Shown here one piece after another: positions 34,219 through 43,412 of a DNA stretch of 64,000 bases. Origin of the DNA: Paenibacillus_V sp046244365 (GTDB lineage: Bacteria; Bacillota; Bacilli; Paenibacillales; NBRC-103111). Below the pieces are notes generated by a model. It had not been told where the DNA came from and searched no databases. It worked only from the letters and a program-made list of their open reading frames with translations. The stretch covers positions 3,224,001 to 3,288,000 of the forward strand of contig NZ_CP176395.1 in assembly GCF_046244365.1 (NCBI RefSeq), given 5' to 3'. Positions within the stretch are counted from its first letter, which is position 1, and every line of letters starts with the position of its first letter. Both the position numbers and the translations under genes were made by a program.

Positions 34219-35346
34219 ATGAAAAGGATTTGCCGTTTATGTGCGGTAATGGTCATCCCCCTGTTCATGACTGGCTGCTGGGATCAAGATCTTTTAAAGA
34301 ATGCTCGTTTGCATTATGGAGGAGGGTTTGATCTCGCGCCGAACGGCAAGCTCCGCTCCACCTTTGTCATCCGGGATGCGCCGTCGGGCGAACAACAGAG
34401 TCCCAAAAACGATATTATATTCTCGGTCGGCAATACGCCAAGGGAAGCCCGGGATCTTGCGGACGATCAAATATCGCGGCATCTTCGCGCTTATAAAAAT
34501 CGGTTTATTCTCATCGGAGAAGATTTGGCTAAACAGGATATTTATCCGATTCTCGAGGTTTTTTACCGTGATCCCAAGAGTGCCTTAAACGCCAGGATCG
34601 GAGTGGCAAAAGGGAATGCGGCAGATATACTTTCCCTTAAAAAAGTTGGAAATGTCTTGATCGCAGAAGAAATTGACGAATTAATCAAGAGCAAAGAAGA
34701 GACTACAACGGTTCCCAAAGTGACCCTTGAAACGATTTATCCGATTATGATGGATCCCGGAGAAGATTTTGTTCTTCCTTACCTTGCGGAAAAAGGATCC
34801 CGCGTGGAAGTTTCCCGTGTTGCCATGTTTCATAATAATCAATTTACAGGCACACTGAGTCCTGATGAATCAACGATGTATTTATTATTGAAGGACAGCA
34901 AGTGGAAAGTGGCAAGATTCACCAAAAAAATAAACATCCAGAATAGTAAGGATCGTCAAAATCGTTATGACTTTTTGACCTTCGATGCAGAAAAATCAAA
35001 ACGAAAAATGAAAGTGCTGATTCAATCGGACGATCGAATTACGGTAAAGCTGGATTTAAAATGGAAAGCGAGTATCATTGAATATCCGAAAGATCGCTTA
35101 GAAGACAAAAAAATAATCGCGGAATTGAACCGGTATCTTTCTAAGGAAATGACGGATTTGGCAAAACAAACGCTTGAAAACATGCAAAAGGCCCGCTGCG
35201 ACGGATTAGGTGTAGGCAGACAACTCATGGCGTTCCATCCCCAAATATGGAAGAAACAGAAGGGAAACTGGGATAGCAACTATCAAAACGTGCAATTTGC
35301 TCCTGAGATTCAAGTAGACATTTCGAAGAAAGGAATTATTAACTAA
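34219..35346 (+). CDS. Spore germination lipoprotein GerAC-like (Ger(x)C family)
   Basis: 375 residues. The signal peptide ends in the lipobox FMTGC, followed by WDQDLLKNA, the family-typical start of the mature C subunit. The C-terminal domain includes IQSDDRITVKLDLKWKASI. It is attached to the spore inner membrane as the third receptor subunit. AAGGAGG precedes the start, 5 bases after the permease stop. Confidence 0.93.
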   Translation: MKRICRLCAVMVIPLFMTGCWDQDLLKNARLHYGGGFDLAPNGKLRSTFVIRDAPSGEQQSPKNDIIFSVGNTPREARDLADDQISRHLRAYKNRFILIGEDLAKQDIYPILEVFYRDPKSALNARIGVAKGNAADILSLKKVGNVLIAEEIDELIKSKEETTTVPKVTLETIYPIMMDPGEDFVLPYLAEKGSRVEVSRVAMFHNNQFTGTLSPDESTMYLLLKDSKWKVARFTKKINIQNSKDRQNRYDFLTFDAEKSKRKMKVLIQSDDRITVKLDLKWKASIIEYPKDRLEDKKIIAELNRYLSKEMTDLAKQTLENMQKARCDGLGVGRQLMAFHPQIWKKQKGNWDSNYQNVQFAPEIQVDISKKGIIN

Positions 35347-35355
35347 CGAATCGGG

Positions 35356-35387
35356 AAGGGCTGCCGCCTCAGGCGGTCCTTTCTCTT
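35356..35387 (+). terminator. Probable intrinsic terminator after the germination operon
   Basis: GCCGCC pairs with GGCGGT, with AAGG/CCTT extension, around TCA, followed by a mixed T-rich tract (CCTTTCTCTTTG). Confidence 0.55.
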
Positions 35388-35537
35388 TGTCTTGTTGCAA
35401 ATCGCTGAAAACGATCGCCCCATTTTTACAAATTATTTACGTGCAGTTGATTTGTGGATAACGTTGCGATTGCATAATGAAATTGTCATTAAAAACAACA
35501 AATACGCACAAAAAGCCAAATTACGGAGGAGAACATC

Positions 35538-36647
35538 GTGAAAAAACATCTCTCATGGAAAGCAGCTTTGGCAATCAGTGTGATGGCATTAGGAATATCG
35601 GCTTGCGGCTCCGGGCAGCAATCGTCGCCAGCGGCAAGCAACAGCCCCGCTCCGGCGAAGGAATTGACGCTCGAGGAAATAGAAACGCAGGCCAAAAAAG
35701 AGGGAAAGGTCGTCAGTGTCGGAATGCCCGATAATTGGGCCAACTGGAAGGAAACTTGGAGCGATATCGCCGCGAAATACGGATTATCCCATACGGATAC
35801 CGATTTATCGAGCGCGGAGGAGATCGCCAAATTCGAAGCGGAAAAGAACAATCCGACCGCTGACATCGGGGATGTAGGGATTTCGTTCGGACCGATCGCG
35901 AAGGATAAAGGCGTAACGATGCCCTACAAGCCGGCGCACTGGAACGACATCCCGGATTGGGCGAAAGACAAGGATGGGCACTGGATGGTTGCGTATCAAG
36001 GCACAATCGCGGTAATCACCGATAAGAAGCAGGTGAAAAACCCGCCGAAAACGTGGGACGATATCCTTAAAGGCGATTACAAGGTGTCGATTACGGACGT
36101 TACCAAAGGGACACAGGCGCAAATGGGCGTATTGGCGGCGGCGATGGGGCACGGCGGAGACGAGAGCAACATTCAGCCGGGCTTGGACTTTTATGCGAAA
36201 TTGGCCAAGCAGCACCGATTGACCACTTTGGAAATCAACACCGGCGTTTTGGAAAAGGGTGAGGTAGCCGTCGCATTACTTTGGGATTTTAACGCATTAG
36301 GCTACCGCGACCAAATCGATCCGAACCGCTTTGAAGTCAGCATCCTGCAGGAAGGCAGCGTCAGCAGCGGCTATTCCACCATCATCAACAAGTACGCGCC
36401 CCATCCGAATGCGGCCAAGGCTGCGCGCGAATTTATTTTGAGCGACGAAGGACAGATCAACCTGGCCAAAGGCTATGCCCGTCCGATCCGCGAAAACGTG
36501 AAGCTGCCGGACGATGTCGCCAAGAAGCTGATTCCTGCCGAGCAGTACAAAAATGCGAAGACCATCAAAGATTATAACGCTTGGGGAGAAACGTCCAAAA
36601 AATTGCCGAAGCTGTGGCAGGAGCAAGTGTTGATTCACATCAACTAG
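35538..36647 (+). CDS. ABC transporter substrate-binding lipoprotein (ferric/spermidine type)
   Basis: 369 residues. Lipobox GISAC (Cys about 23), a Ser/Pro/Ala-rich linker, then a periplasmic-binding-protein type II fold of the FutA/PotD-like group (TWDDILKGDYKVSITD; FILSDEGQINLAKGYARPI). GTG 35538 is the start, with GGAGGA 7 bases upstream. It is the first gene of a seven-gene operon with two permeases, an ATPase, a DeoR regulator, a HAD phosphatase and a TIM-barrel isomerase. The company of phosphatase and isomerase suggests a phosphorylated organic substrate rather than iron; this is inference. Confidence 0.9.
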   Translation: MKKHLSWKAALAISVMALGISACGSGQQSSPAASNSPAPAKELTLEEIETQAKKEGKVVSVGMPDNWANWKETWSDIAAKYGLSHTDTDLSSAEEIAKFEAEKNNPTADIGDVGISFGPIAKDKGVTMPYKPAHWNDIPDWAKDKDGHWMVAYQGTIAVITDKKQVKNPPKTWDDILKGDYKVSITDVTKGTQAQMGVLAAAMGHGGDESNIQPGLDFYAKLAKQHRLTTLEINTGVLEKGEVAVALLWDFNALGYRDQIDPNRFEVSILQEGSVSSGYSTIINKYAPHPNAAKAAREFILSDEGQINLAKGYARPIRENVKLPDDVAKKLIPAEQYKNAKTIKDYNAWGETSKKLPKLWQEQVLIHIN

Positions 36648-36677
36648 CTCTCACGGCTTTAGGAAAGGGAAATCCGC

Positions 36678-37526
36678 ATGAATCGCAAGGTAACGCTGTT
36701 TGTCATCGTTACGCTGCTCCCGTTCGTCCTGCTCGTCGTCGCGTTCCTGCTGCTGCCGCTCTTGGCCATGATCCATGACAGCTTCCTTGCCGACGACGGC
36801 AGGACCTATACGCTCGAGCAGTATATAACCGCTTTGACCAGTCCTTATTATTCCAAAGGCATAGTCAACAGCTTGCTCATTTCGTTGTATTCCAGTGTTA
36901 TCGGTATGGTCATTGCTCTGATCGCGTCGTATTCCATTACGCGAATGCCCCAAAAGATTCAAACGTTCATGATTACGTTTTCCAATCTGACGTCCAACTT
37001 TTCCGGCGTGCCGCTGGCGTTCGCCTACATTATTTTGCTTGGAAACAGCGGACTTTTTACGCTTCTGTTCAAACAATGGGGATGGAATTTGACGGAGACG
37101 TTCAACTTGTACAGCTGGAGCGGACTTGTGGCCGTGTACGTTTACTTTCAAGTTCCTTTGGCCATTCTGCTGCTCTATCCGGCCTACTCGGGCATTCAGA
37201 AGAACTGGCGTGAATCCGCCGCTTTGCTCGGGGCGTCGACGTTCCGATTTTGGCGGCATGTCGGAATGCCCGTGCTGCTGCCGAGCGTAGCAGGGACATT
37301 CAGCATTCTGATCGCCAATGCGATGGGCACTTACGCAACGGCTTATGCGCTCGTCGGAAGCAACTACAACTTGCTGACGATCCGCATTGGTTCTTTGGTT
37401 GCCGGAGACGTAGCCGCCCAGCCGCAGCTCGGAAGCGCGCTCGCCGTCATTTTGGGACTGATGATGGTCGGGGCCATGTGGTGCAACGAACGCCTGATGC
37501 GGCGGTTCAGGAGAGATTTGTCATGA
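36678..37526 (+). CDS. ABC transporter permease (first subunit)
   Basis: 282 residues with six membrane helices, starting LFVIVTLLPFVLLVVAFLLL. The coupling segment RESAALLGASTFRFWRHVGM is the degenerate EAA loop seen in PotB/FbpB-type permeases. The start follows AGGAAAGGG. Its last four bases overlap the next gene's ATG (ATGA), indicating translational coupling. Confidence 0.92.
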   Translation: MNRKVTLFVIVTLLPFVLLVVAFLLLPLLAMIHDSFLADDGRTYTLEQYITALTSPYYSKGIVNSLLISLYSSVIGMVIALIASYSITRMPQKIQTFMITFSNLTSNFSGVPLAFAYIILLGNSGLFTLLFKQWGWNLTETFNLYSWSGLVAVYVYFQVPLAILLLYPAYSGIQKNWRESAALLGASTFRFWRHVGMPVLLPSVAGTFSILIANAMGTYATAYALVGSNYNLLTIRIGSLVAGDVAAQPQLGSALAVILGLMMVGAMWCNERLMRRFRRDLS

Positions 37527-38332
37527 GCAAAAAATGGATTTCCTATATCTTCGTCTTCGCAACGATCGCATATCTTATCCTGCCTTTGGCGGGTACGTTC
37601 ATGTACTCGATCGCCAAAGAGTGGAGCCATACGGTTCTGCCGGTTTCCTATACGCTTGACTGGTATAAGCAGCTGTTTACCGATTCGCGGTTCCTGGCGG
37701 CCGTCGGGCGAACGATGACGGTATCGCTCATCGCCCTTGCCGCGAGCGTGACGACCATGTCGCTGACCGTATTCGTCGTCTTCATGTATGTGCCGAAGCT
37801 TGAGCGTTTCCTGCAAACCATTGCAATGATTCCTTTCGCCGTTCCGGGCGTGGTAGCGGCCGTAGGCTTGATCAAGGTGTACTCGAGCGGCCCTGTTGTG
37901 CTGTCCGGAACGATCTGGATTGTGGTCGGCGCGTATTACGTGCTTATCATTCCTTATATGTATCAAGGGATCCGGAATAGTCTGCGCGCCATCGACGCAA
38001 GAAAGCTGATGGAGGCGGCCGAAATACTCGGGGCAAGCAAAATCAAGGCATTCGCGCTTGTCATCGCGCCGAACATCGCAAACGGCATTTTGATATCCGC
38101 CCTGCTATCGTTCTCGATCTTGATCGGCGAGTTCGTCATGGCCAATTTCCTTATCGGCGGGCATTATGAAACGATCCAAATTTATTTGATGCGGCGGCTG
38201 AACGAAAACGGCCATATGTCGAGCGCCATCGTCATTGCGTATTTCGTGATCGTGCTGCTCGTTTCCTGGCTGATGCTGAGGCTCGGCACACGCTTCCGGA
38301 ACAAAGTAGAAATCAAGGAGAATGCAGCATGA
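37523..38332 (+). CDS. ABC transporter permease (second subunit)
   Basis: 269 residues from ATG 37523, which overlaps the upstream stop; the longer open frame to the left is only a shadow of the first permease. Six membrane helices are present, with coupling loop MEAAEILGASKIKAFALVIA. It overlaps the ATPase start by 4 bases. It is a PotC/ThiP-like partner of the first subunit. Confidence 0.92.
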   Translation: MSKKWISYIFVFATIAYLILPLAGTFMYSIAKEWSHTVLPVSYTLDWYKQLFTDSRFLAAVGRTMTVSLIALAASVTTMSLTVFVVFMYVPKLERFLQTIAMIPFAVPGVVAAVGLIKVYSSGPVVLSGTIWIVVGAYYVLIIPYMYQGIRNSLRAIDARKLMEAAEILGASKIKAFALVIAPNIANGILISALLSFSILIGEFVMANFLIGGHYETIQIYLMRRLNENGHMSSAIVIAYFVIVLLVSWLMLRLGTRFRNKVEIKENAA

Positions 38333-39354
38333 GCTACGTACAAATCGATCGGGCGTTTAAGCGATACGCAAAAACCGCTGTTCTGCAGCAAGTATCCTTG
38401 AGCGTCGAAAAAGGAGAGCTCGTCACCTTGCTCGGGCCGAGCGGCTGCGGCAAAAGCACGCTGCTCCGCTGCATAGCCGGACTCGAAACGATGGACGGCG
38501 GGGCGATTCGCGTTAACGATAAAGATATTTCCCAGCTTCCCCCGCAGCGCCGGAATGTAGGCATGGTGTTTCAATCGTACGCCCTGTTCCCGAATATGAC
38601 GGTCTTCGATAACATCGCCTTCGGGCTGAAAATGAAAAAGCTGGCGCGGGAGCAAATTGCCGCGAAGGTGAAGCAAGCGGTCGAGCTGGTCCATTTGACC
38701 GGCAAAGAGCCGGCGTATCCGCACCAGCTGTCCGGCGGCCAGCAGCAGCGGGTTGCCCTGGCCAGAGCGCTTGTCACGGAACCGGACATCCTGCTTCTGG
38801 ATGAACCGTTAAGCGCGCTGGACGCCAAAATCCGCAAAAGCTTGCAAAGCGACCTGCGGAGCATTCAGCGGGATTTAAAGATGACGATGATTTTCGTCAC
38901 GCATGACCAGGAGGAAGCGATGACGATCTCCGATCGCATTTTTGTGATGAACGGCGGGGAGATCGTCCAGCAAGGCAAGCCGGAGCAAATATACGCCTCT
39001 CCGAAAAATGAATTTGTGGCCCGATTTATCGGCAGCTATAATGTATTGACGAATGGGGATCTTTTCCGGTTGACGGGACATGCGCTGAAGCCCGGAACGT
39101 ATGCGATCCGTCCGGAAGTGATGGAGCTGCATCCGAACGCCGACGCACAATCCGGCCCCCGGGACCGGGGATTGTGGCTGGAAGGAGTCATTCGGAGCAC
39201 GACCGTTCGCGGCAATGTGCGCCGTTATCTGGTTCAGTCACAGGACGCGACCGTAACGGTCGACGAACTGAATGTTCCGCACAAAGGCGCATTGGACGAA
39301 GGATTGTTCGTTAACGTCCGGATTCCGGAAGAAGCCTGTACTTTATTGGAATAG
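38329..39354 (+). CDS. ABC transporter ATP-binding protein (PotA/FbpC type)
   Basis: 341 residues. Walker A GPSGCGKST, signature LSGGQQQRVALARAL, Walker B ILLLDEP, switch histidine in FVTHDQEEA, then a C-terminal TOBE-like domain from about 250 on. It energises the preceding permeases. The overlap ATGA with the upstream gene shows tight coupling. The DeoR gene follows after 12 bases. Confidence 0.94.
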   Translation: MSYVQIDRAFKRYAKTAVLQQVSLSVEKGELVTLLGPSGCGKSTLLRCIAGLETMDGGAIRVNDKDISQLPPQRRNVGMVFQSYALFPNMTVFDNIAFGLKMKKLAREQIAAKVKQAVELVHLTGKEPAYPHQLSGGQQQRVALARALVTEPDILLLDEPLSALDAKIRKSLQSDLRSIQRDLKMTMIFVTHDQEEAMTISDRIFVMNGGEIVQQGKPEQIYASPKNEFVARFIGSYNVLTNGDLFRLTGHALKPGTYAIRPEVMELHPNADAQSGPRDRGLWLEGVIRSTTVRGNVRRYLVQSQDATVTVDELNVPHKGALDEGLFVNVRIPEEACTLLE

Positions 39355-39366
39355 AGGGAGAACGCC

Positions 39367-40164
39367 ATGTCCGTATTGTCGGTTGAACGAAAAACCGCGA
39401 TTCTTGAGCGGCTGCAAGCTTACGGGAAGGTGAACGCGGCTGAGCTGGCCCGCCTTCTTGACGTATCGATGGAAACCGTCCGGCGGGACCTCGATTTGAT
39501 GGAGAAGGAAGGACTGCTCAAGCGCGTGCACGGCGGAGCCGTCAAAATCAATTTTCAGCTCGGAGAGCCGCCGTTTGCCCAGCGGAGACAGGTTCATCAA
39601 GAAGAAAAGAAGAAAGTGGCCCACCTCGCAGCGCAGCTGGTAAAAGACGGAGATACGATCGTGATGGGTATAGGGACTACCATTCTCGAAATGGCCCATT
39701 GCATTCGCGGCGTGAATAAAGTAACCATTTTGACCAATTCGGTGCCTGCGGCCCACACCCTGATGGATTCCTTGAACCAAGGCTTGTTCCATGGAAGGGT
39801 CATTTTGCTGGGAGGAGAATTGGATGCGGAGCAATATTCGGCAAGAGGTTCGGTATGCGAAAAAATGATGGACTTGTTCAGCGTAAACAAAGCGTTCATT
39901 TCCCCAGGGGGAATATCGCTTGCCGGCGTGACGGAGTACAGTTTGGAAGATTATTCGATCTCTAGCAAAATGATTCAAGTCGCCAAAGAAACGATCATTC
40001 TCGCGGATCATTCCAAAATCGGCGTAGAGGCGCTATGCAAATTTGCGCAGCTGGATCAGCTTCACGCCATCGTTTGCGATCAGGCTGCGCCTCCGTCATG
40101 GAAGCCGTATTTGGAAAACATCGACTGGATTACAGCGGACGAGGATACTTCCGAGCGCGGATAA
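39367..40164 (+). CDS. DeoR/GlpR family transcriptional regulator
   Basis: 265 residues. The winged HTH reads LARLLDVSMETVRRDLDLME and is followed by VHGGAV. The DeoRC domain has the MGIGTTILEMAH phosphate-binding loop and TNSVPAAHTL. A Gly replaces the usual Ser/Asn/Asp before the GTT of the effector loop. The start follows GAGGGAG. Embedded in the transporter operon, it probably represses it in the absence of a phosphorylated sugar-type effector. Confidence 0.92.
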   Translation: MSVLSVERKTAILERLQAYGKVNAAELARLLDVSMETVRRDLDLMEKEGLLKRVHGGAVKINFQLGEPPFAQRRQVHQEEKKKVAHLAAQLVKDGDTIVMGIGTTILEMAHCIRGVNKVTILTNSVPAAHTLMDSLNQGLFHGRVILLGGELDAEQYSARGSVCEKMMDLFSVNKAFISPGGISLAGVTEYSLEDYSISSKMIQVAKETIILADHSKIGVEALCKFAQLDQLHAIVCDQAAPPSWKPYLENIDWITADEDTSERG

Positions 40165-40202
40165 AACAACCTACAGAATCGAACAGACTGGGTGAGCATA
40201 CG

Positions 40203-40946
40203 TTGAAACAAATCAAGGGCATTTTATTCGATAAAGACGGCACTTTAATAGACTTTTATTCCGGCTGGGTGCCGGTGGCGACGCAAACGGCGGATCTTCT
40301 GCTGGAAGACTACGGCTTGCAAGACGATCCTTCGGCCAAAGAAAGCTTGCTCTGCGCCATCGGTTTGCACGGAAATCATATAGACCCGAAGGGGATACTC
40401 GCCAGCGGCACCACGCAGGATATAGCGGAAGCGTTCATGCGCGTTCTCAGGGAGAGAGGGACGAATCCGGATAAGCTGGAGCTTTTGCAGGATTGGCTGA
40501 CCGAAGAGCTTTACCGGCTGACCCAATCCAACCGGCACAATTTAAAGCCGACCGCGGATTTGCACCGTTTGCTCGGGCAGCTTCGCCGCCACGGGCTTAA
40601 AATCGGCATTGCAACGGCGGACGATCTGGAATCGACGACTTTTTTTCTGGAGCATGCGGGTGTCGCTGCTTATTTCGACTTTATCGGCACATCGGATCGC
40701 TTTGATAAGAAACCGAATCCAAGCATGATTCGCGCTTTTTGCGAGGCTGGCGGTTTGCGTGCAGAAGAAGTGGCCGTTGCGGGCGACACTTTGACGGATA
40801 TCCGGTTTGCCAGAAACGGTTCGGCAGGTATAGCGATCGGCGTTCTTTCGGGCGTCAGCGGATTGTCCGAGCTGCAGGGTGCCGATCTCGTGCTCCGCAC
40901 AGTCGGAGACATCGTGACGGGGGACGGACGGTTGATTTGGCATTAA
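40203..40946 (+). CDS. HAD family hydrolase (phosphoglycolate phosphatase-like)
   Basis: 247 residues from TTG 40203, preceded by GGGTGAG; the open frame further left overlaps the DeoR gene and lacks homology. Motif I is FDKDGTLIDF, motif II the TADD region, motif III the lysine in DKKPNP, and motif IV GDTLTDIRFARN. The four HAD motifs are complete, so an active phosphatase is expected. It may dephosphorylate the substrate delivered by the upstream transporter, or its product. Confidence 0.9.
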   Translation: MKQIKGILFDKDGTLIDFYSGWVPVATQTADLLLEDYGLQDDPSAKESLLCAIGLHGNHIDPKGILASGTTQDIAEAFMRVLRERGTNPDKLELLQDWLTEELYRLTQSNRHNLKPTADLHRLLGQLRRHGLKIGIATADDLESTTFFLEHAGVAAYFDFIGTSDRFDKKPNPSMIRAFCEAGGLRAEEVAVAGDTLTDIRFARNGSAGIAIGVLSGVSGLSELQGADLVLRTVGDIVTGDGRLIWH

Positions 40947-40973
40947 AAAAACAGAGTATGGGAGAAAGCGCAC

Positions 40974-41924
40974 ATGAAAATCGGATTGGAAACGGAAAGC
41001 TATCATCTGCATTTTATTACAGGAAGAATGGATATTTTTCAGTTTATTACAAAGACAGCCGAACTGGGCTTAGACGGGGTTATGATGAACATAATCAAAT
41101 GGCCGGGACTTCCCGGATGGGGGACGCTCGAATCGTTCGAACGGGGCTATTTGAAAAGAGTAAAGGCGGAAATTCAGAAATACGGATTTTTTGCCGAAAT
41201 CGATACGAACGGTACCGATCCGGAGCATTTGGCGCAAGTCATCGAAGTCGCCCATCAAATCGGGGCGGATGTGATCCGGACCTATATTCGTATGGACAAT
41301 TTCGAACCGGAAAAGCTGGCGGAAGCCCCGGGAAACATCCGACACATTGTGCCGCTGCTGCAGAAATACAGAATCAAGCTGGCGGTGGAAAACCATGAGT
41401 TCGAGCTGGCTAACGAAATTATTGGCATCGTCAAGGAAGTCGGCAGCCCTTGGGTACGCGCGCATTGCGATGTCGGAAACAGCATGATGGCATGGGAAGA
41501 TCCGGTCGAAGCCGTTAAAAAATTAGCGCCGTATGCATTCACCACCCATTTCAAAGACCACATCATCGTTCATGACGGTGACGATTATCGGGTATGCGGC
41601 GTTCCTGTCGGGACCGGCAGCATCGACTTGGAGCAAATTTTCAAAATACTTGTCGAGCAGTCGAGCCTTACGCGGATCAATGTGGAAATGTGTTTCCCTT
41701 ACGCCACTGCTTTCAAAAGAGAACCGGGGGCCGGAGGCGTATTCGAAGTCGGCGAAGGAGCGTTTAAAGTCGGGAATCCTCCTTATGATTTGTCCGTCAT
41801 CAAACCGCTCGATTATTATTATCCTCCGCAAAAACTATTGGAGCAAATGATTGCAGATCAAGAAAGAGGCGTGGAGCAATCCGTCAAGTATACGCTGGCT
41901 CTGAGAGACAAGTATTGCCGGTAA
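40974..41924 (+). CDS. Sugar phosphate isomerase/epimerase (TIM barrel)
   Basis: 316 residues. Family metal-site strands are AVENHEFELANE, AHCDVGNSMM, TTHFKDHII and INVEMCFPYA. The last gene of the transporter operon, it ends before a very strong terminator. The start follows GGGAGAAAG. The substrate is unknown; it is paired here with a HAD phosphatase. Confidence 0.9.
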   Translation: MKIGLETESYHLHFITGRMDIFQFITKTAELGLDGVMMNIIKWPGLPGWGTLESFERGYLKRVKAEIQKYGFFAEIDTNGTDPEHLAQVIEVAHQIGADVIRTYIRMDNFEPEKLAEAPGNIRHIVPLLQKYRIKLAVENHEFELANEIIGIVKEVGSPWVRAHCDVGNSMMAWEDPVEAVKKLAPYAFTTHFKDHIIVHDGDDYRVCGVPVGTGSIDLEQIFKILVEQSSLTRINVEMCFPYATAFKREPGAGGVFEVGEGAFKVGNPPYDLSVIKPLDYYYPPQKLLEQMIADQERGVEQSVKYTLALRDKYCR

Positions 41925-41937
41925 CAGCATAGCGGGG

Positions 41938-41983
41938 AGTGCTTAACATTTACTTATCAAAAGTAATGTTAAGCACTTTTTTT
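41938..41983 (+). terminator. Strong intrinsic terminator
   Basis: AGTGCTTAACATTTAC (41938-41953) pairs with GTAATGTTAAGCACT (41963-41977) with one bulged base, followed by six or seven T residues. Confidence 0.93.
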
Positions 41984-42143
41984 ATGTAGAGAGATTAAGC
42001 CTTCATATTCACGGCAAATAAAGCGGGATTTTAAGAGATTGTTAATTGGGACAAATGTCCTTTCGCCAACTGGAGGCTTCATTGTTTAATGAAATTGGAA
42101 ATCGTCACAATATACATTTGAACCGGAGGGCGAAAAGGAAGAT

Positions 42144-42617
42144 ATGGAACCAATGGAGAAACGCCGGCGTGAATGTAGTGCAACTGTTTATGTGCTTAAC
42201 GAGAGCAGGGAAGCCTTGTTGTTCGTTCGCAGGAGGAAACCTCCTTTTCTGGGCTTTTTTCTTCCGCCCGGTGGGCATCTGGAACCGAATGAAACACCGG
42301 ATGAAGCGGCGTTGAGAGAAGTTTTGGAAGAGACCGGTTATCCGATAAAGCTCTTATCCCCTGCTCCAAATGATCCATTCGAAGACGGAGTACAGCTACT
42401 ATCTTCACCTATTGCCATTCAACTTGAGCCTATAGACGATGAACACGATCATATCGATTTCATCTATTTGGGACAAATAATAGGTGAACAAGGGAAGCCC
42501 CATGAGGGTGAAGAAGGGGGCGTATGGTTGTCTGCTGCGCAGCTGGACGAAAATCCGCTGCCGCTATCGGTTCGAATGGCTGCAAAAAGGATTCTTACAG
42601 GAGAGCGGAGTGAGTAG
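42144..42617 (+). CDS. NUDIX hydrolase
   Basis: 157 residues. The Nudix box is complete: GGHLEPNETPDEAALREV continuing into LEETG, matching Gx5Ex7REUxEExGU. Family members cleave nucleoside diphosphates linked to another moiety; the substrate is unknown. GGCGAAAAGGAAG precedes the start. It lies upstream of the Crp-type regulator, with a separate promoter between them, so it may be transcribed independently. Confidence 0.9.
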   Translation: MEPMEKRRRECSATVYVLNESREALLFVRRRKPPFLGFFLPPGGHLEPNETPDEAALREVLEETGYPIKLLSPAPNDPFEDGVQLLSSPIAIQLEPIDDEHDHIDFIYLGQIIGEQGKPHEGEEGGVWLSAAQLDENPLPLSVRMAAKRILTGERSE

Positions 42618-42624
42618 CAGGCCT

Positions 42625-42654
42625 TTGTATTCCCTCGTTCATTCCAGGCATAAT
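42625..42654 (+). promoter_or_regulatory. Candidate promoter of the crp/ECF operon
   Basis: TTGTAT (42625-42630), 18 bases, CATAAT (42649-42654), located 36 bases before the regulator start. The flanks contain imperfect inverted repeats (CCCTCG near 42632, CGAGGG near 42677; TTCATT/AATGAA) that could be operator or leader structure. Confidence 0.5.
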
Positions 42655-42689
42655 AAGGTAAATGAACCAAGGATACGAGGGGATTAGCA

Positions 42690-43394
42690 ATGATCGACGG
42701 TATCATTTACAAGTTTAAACAAAAATATAGTTGGTTACACGATATGCTCGTCAATATGCCGTCCGACTTTTTGGTTCACTGGAACATTCGTCATTATCAG
42801 CCTCAAGAGACGGTTTGTGAGCAAGGAAGGATACCTGAATATTTCTATATCGTCATCGAAGGTGAATTTAAAGTGCAGCATACGTTGGATGACGGACATT
42901 TGGTGATTGTGGCGTACCTTTATCCGAGGGAACTAATCAGTGATATTGAGATAGCGCTCGACCGGCCTTATGTGGGTTCGGTTATAGCATCAACTAAAGG
43001 GACCGTGCTTGCACTGAAGACTGATGTATACCGTAGATGGATCGCAGAAGACCGAAATTTCTTATTATTTTTGAATGCACAACTCTCTAAAAAACTCTAT
43101 ACGGCCGCACAAAAATCGATTGATCACATGTCTATGTCCCTTCGTCACAGATTGATTCGTTATTTATACAAGCAGCTCGAGCATTTCGATTTTAATGAGC
43201 ATGTAGCGTTTATTACTTCCTTTTCGCGCGATGATATCGCATTAGAGTGGGGCGTTACGGTACGCAGCATAAACCGGATTTTAAAAGATCTTAAGGATCG
43301 CAGGATCATTTTCGTGAAAAAAAATCAGATCATATGCAACGAGTGGAGCCGCTACTTGATAGAGAAAGAGTTAGAAGAGCTTGAGAACAAATAA
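42690..43394 (+). CDS. Crp/Fnr family transcriptional regulator
   Basis: 234 residues. A cyclic-nucleotide-binding beta-roll (residues ~35-125) contains GRIPEYFYIVIEGEFKVQ. A C-terminal HTH contains FSRDDIALEWGVTVRSINRI. No cysteine cluster is present, so it is not an Fe-S Fnr. AGGGGATT precedes the start. It is the first gene of a tight block with the ECF transporter, suggesting that it controls uptake of the vitamin-like ligand. Confidence 0.9.
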   Translation: MIDGIIYKFKQKYSWLHDMLVNMPSDFLVHWNIRHYQPQETVCEQGRIPEYFYIVIEGEFKVQHTLDDGHLVIVAYLYPRELISDIEIALDRPYVGSVIASTKGTVLALKTDVYRRWIAEDRNFLLFLNAQLSKKLYTAAQKSIDHMSMSLRHRLIRYLYKQLEHFDFNEHVAFITSFSRDDIALEWGVTVRSINRILKDLKDRRIIFVKKNQIICNEWSRYLIEKELEELENK

Positions 43395-43412
43395 CGATAG
43401 GAGTGATTCTAG

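Noticed and set aside
42046..42315. 89-codon frame overlapping the NUDIX gene
   Set aside because: The Nudix box is in another frame; this frame has no support.
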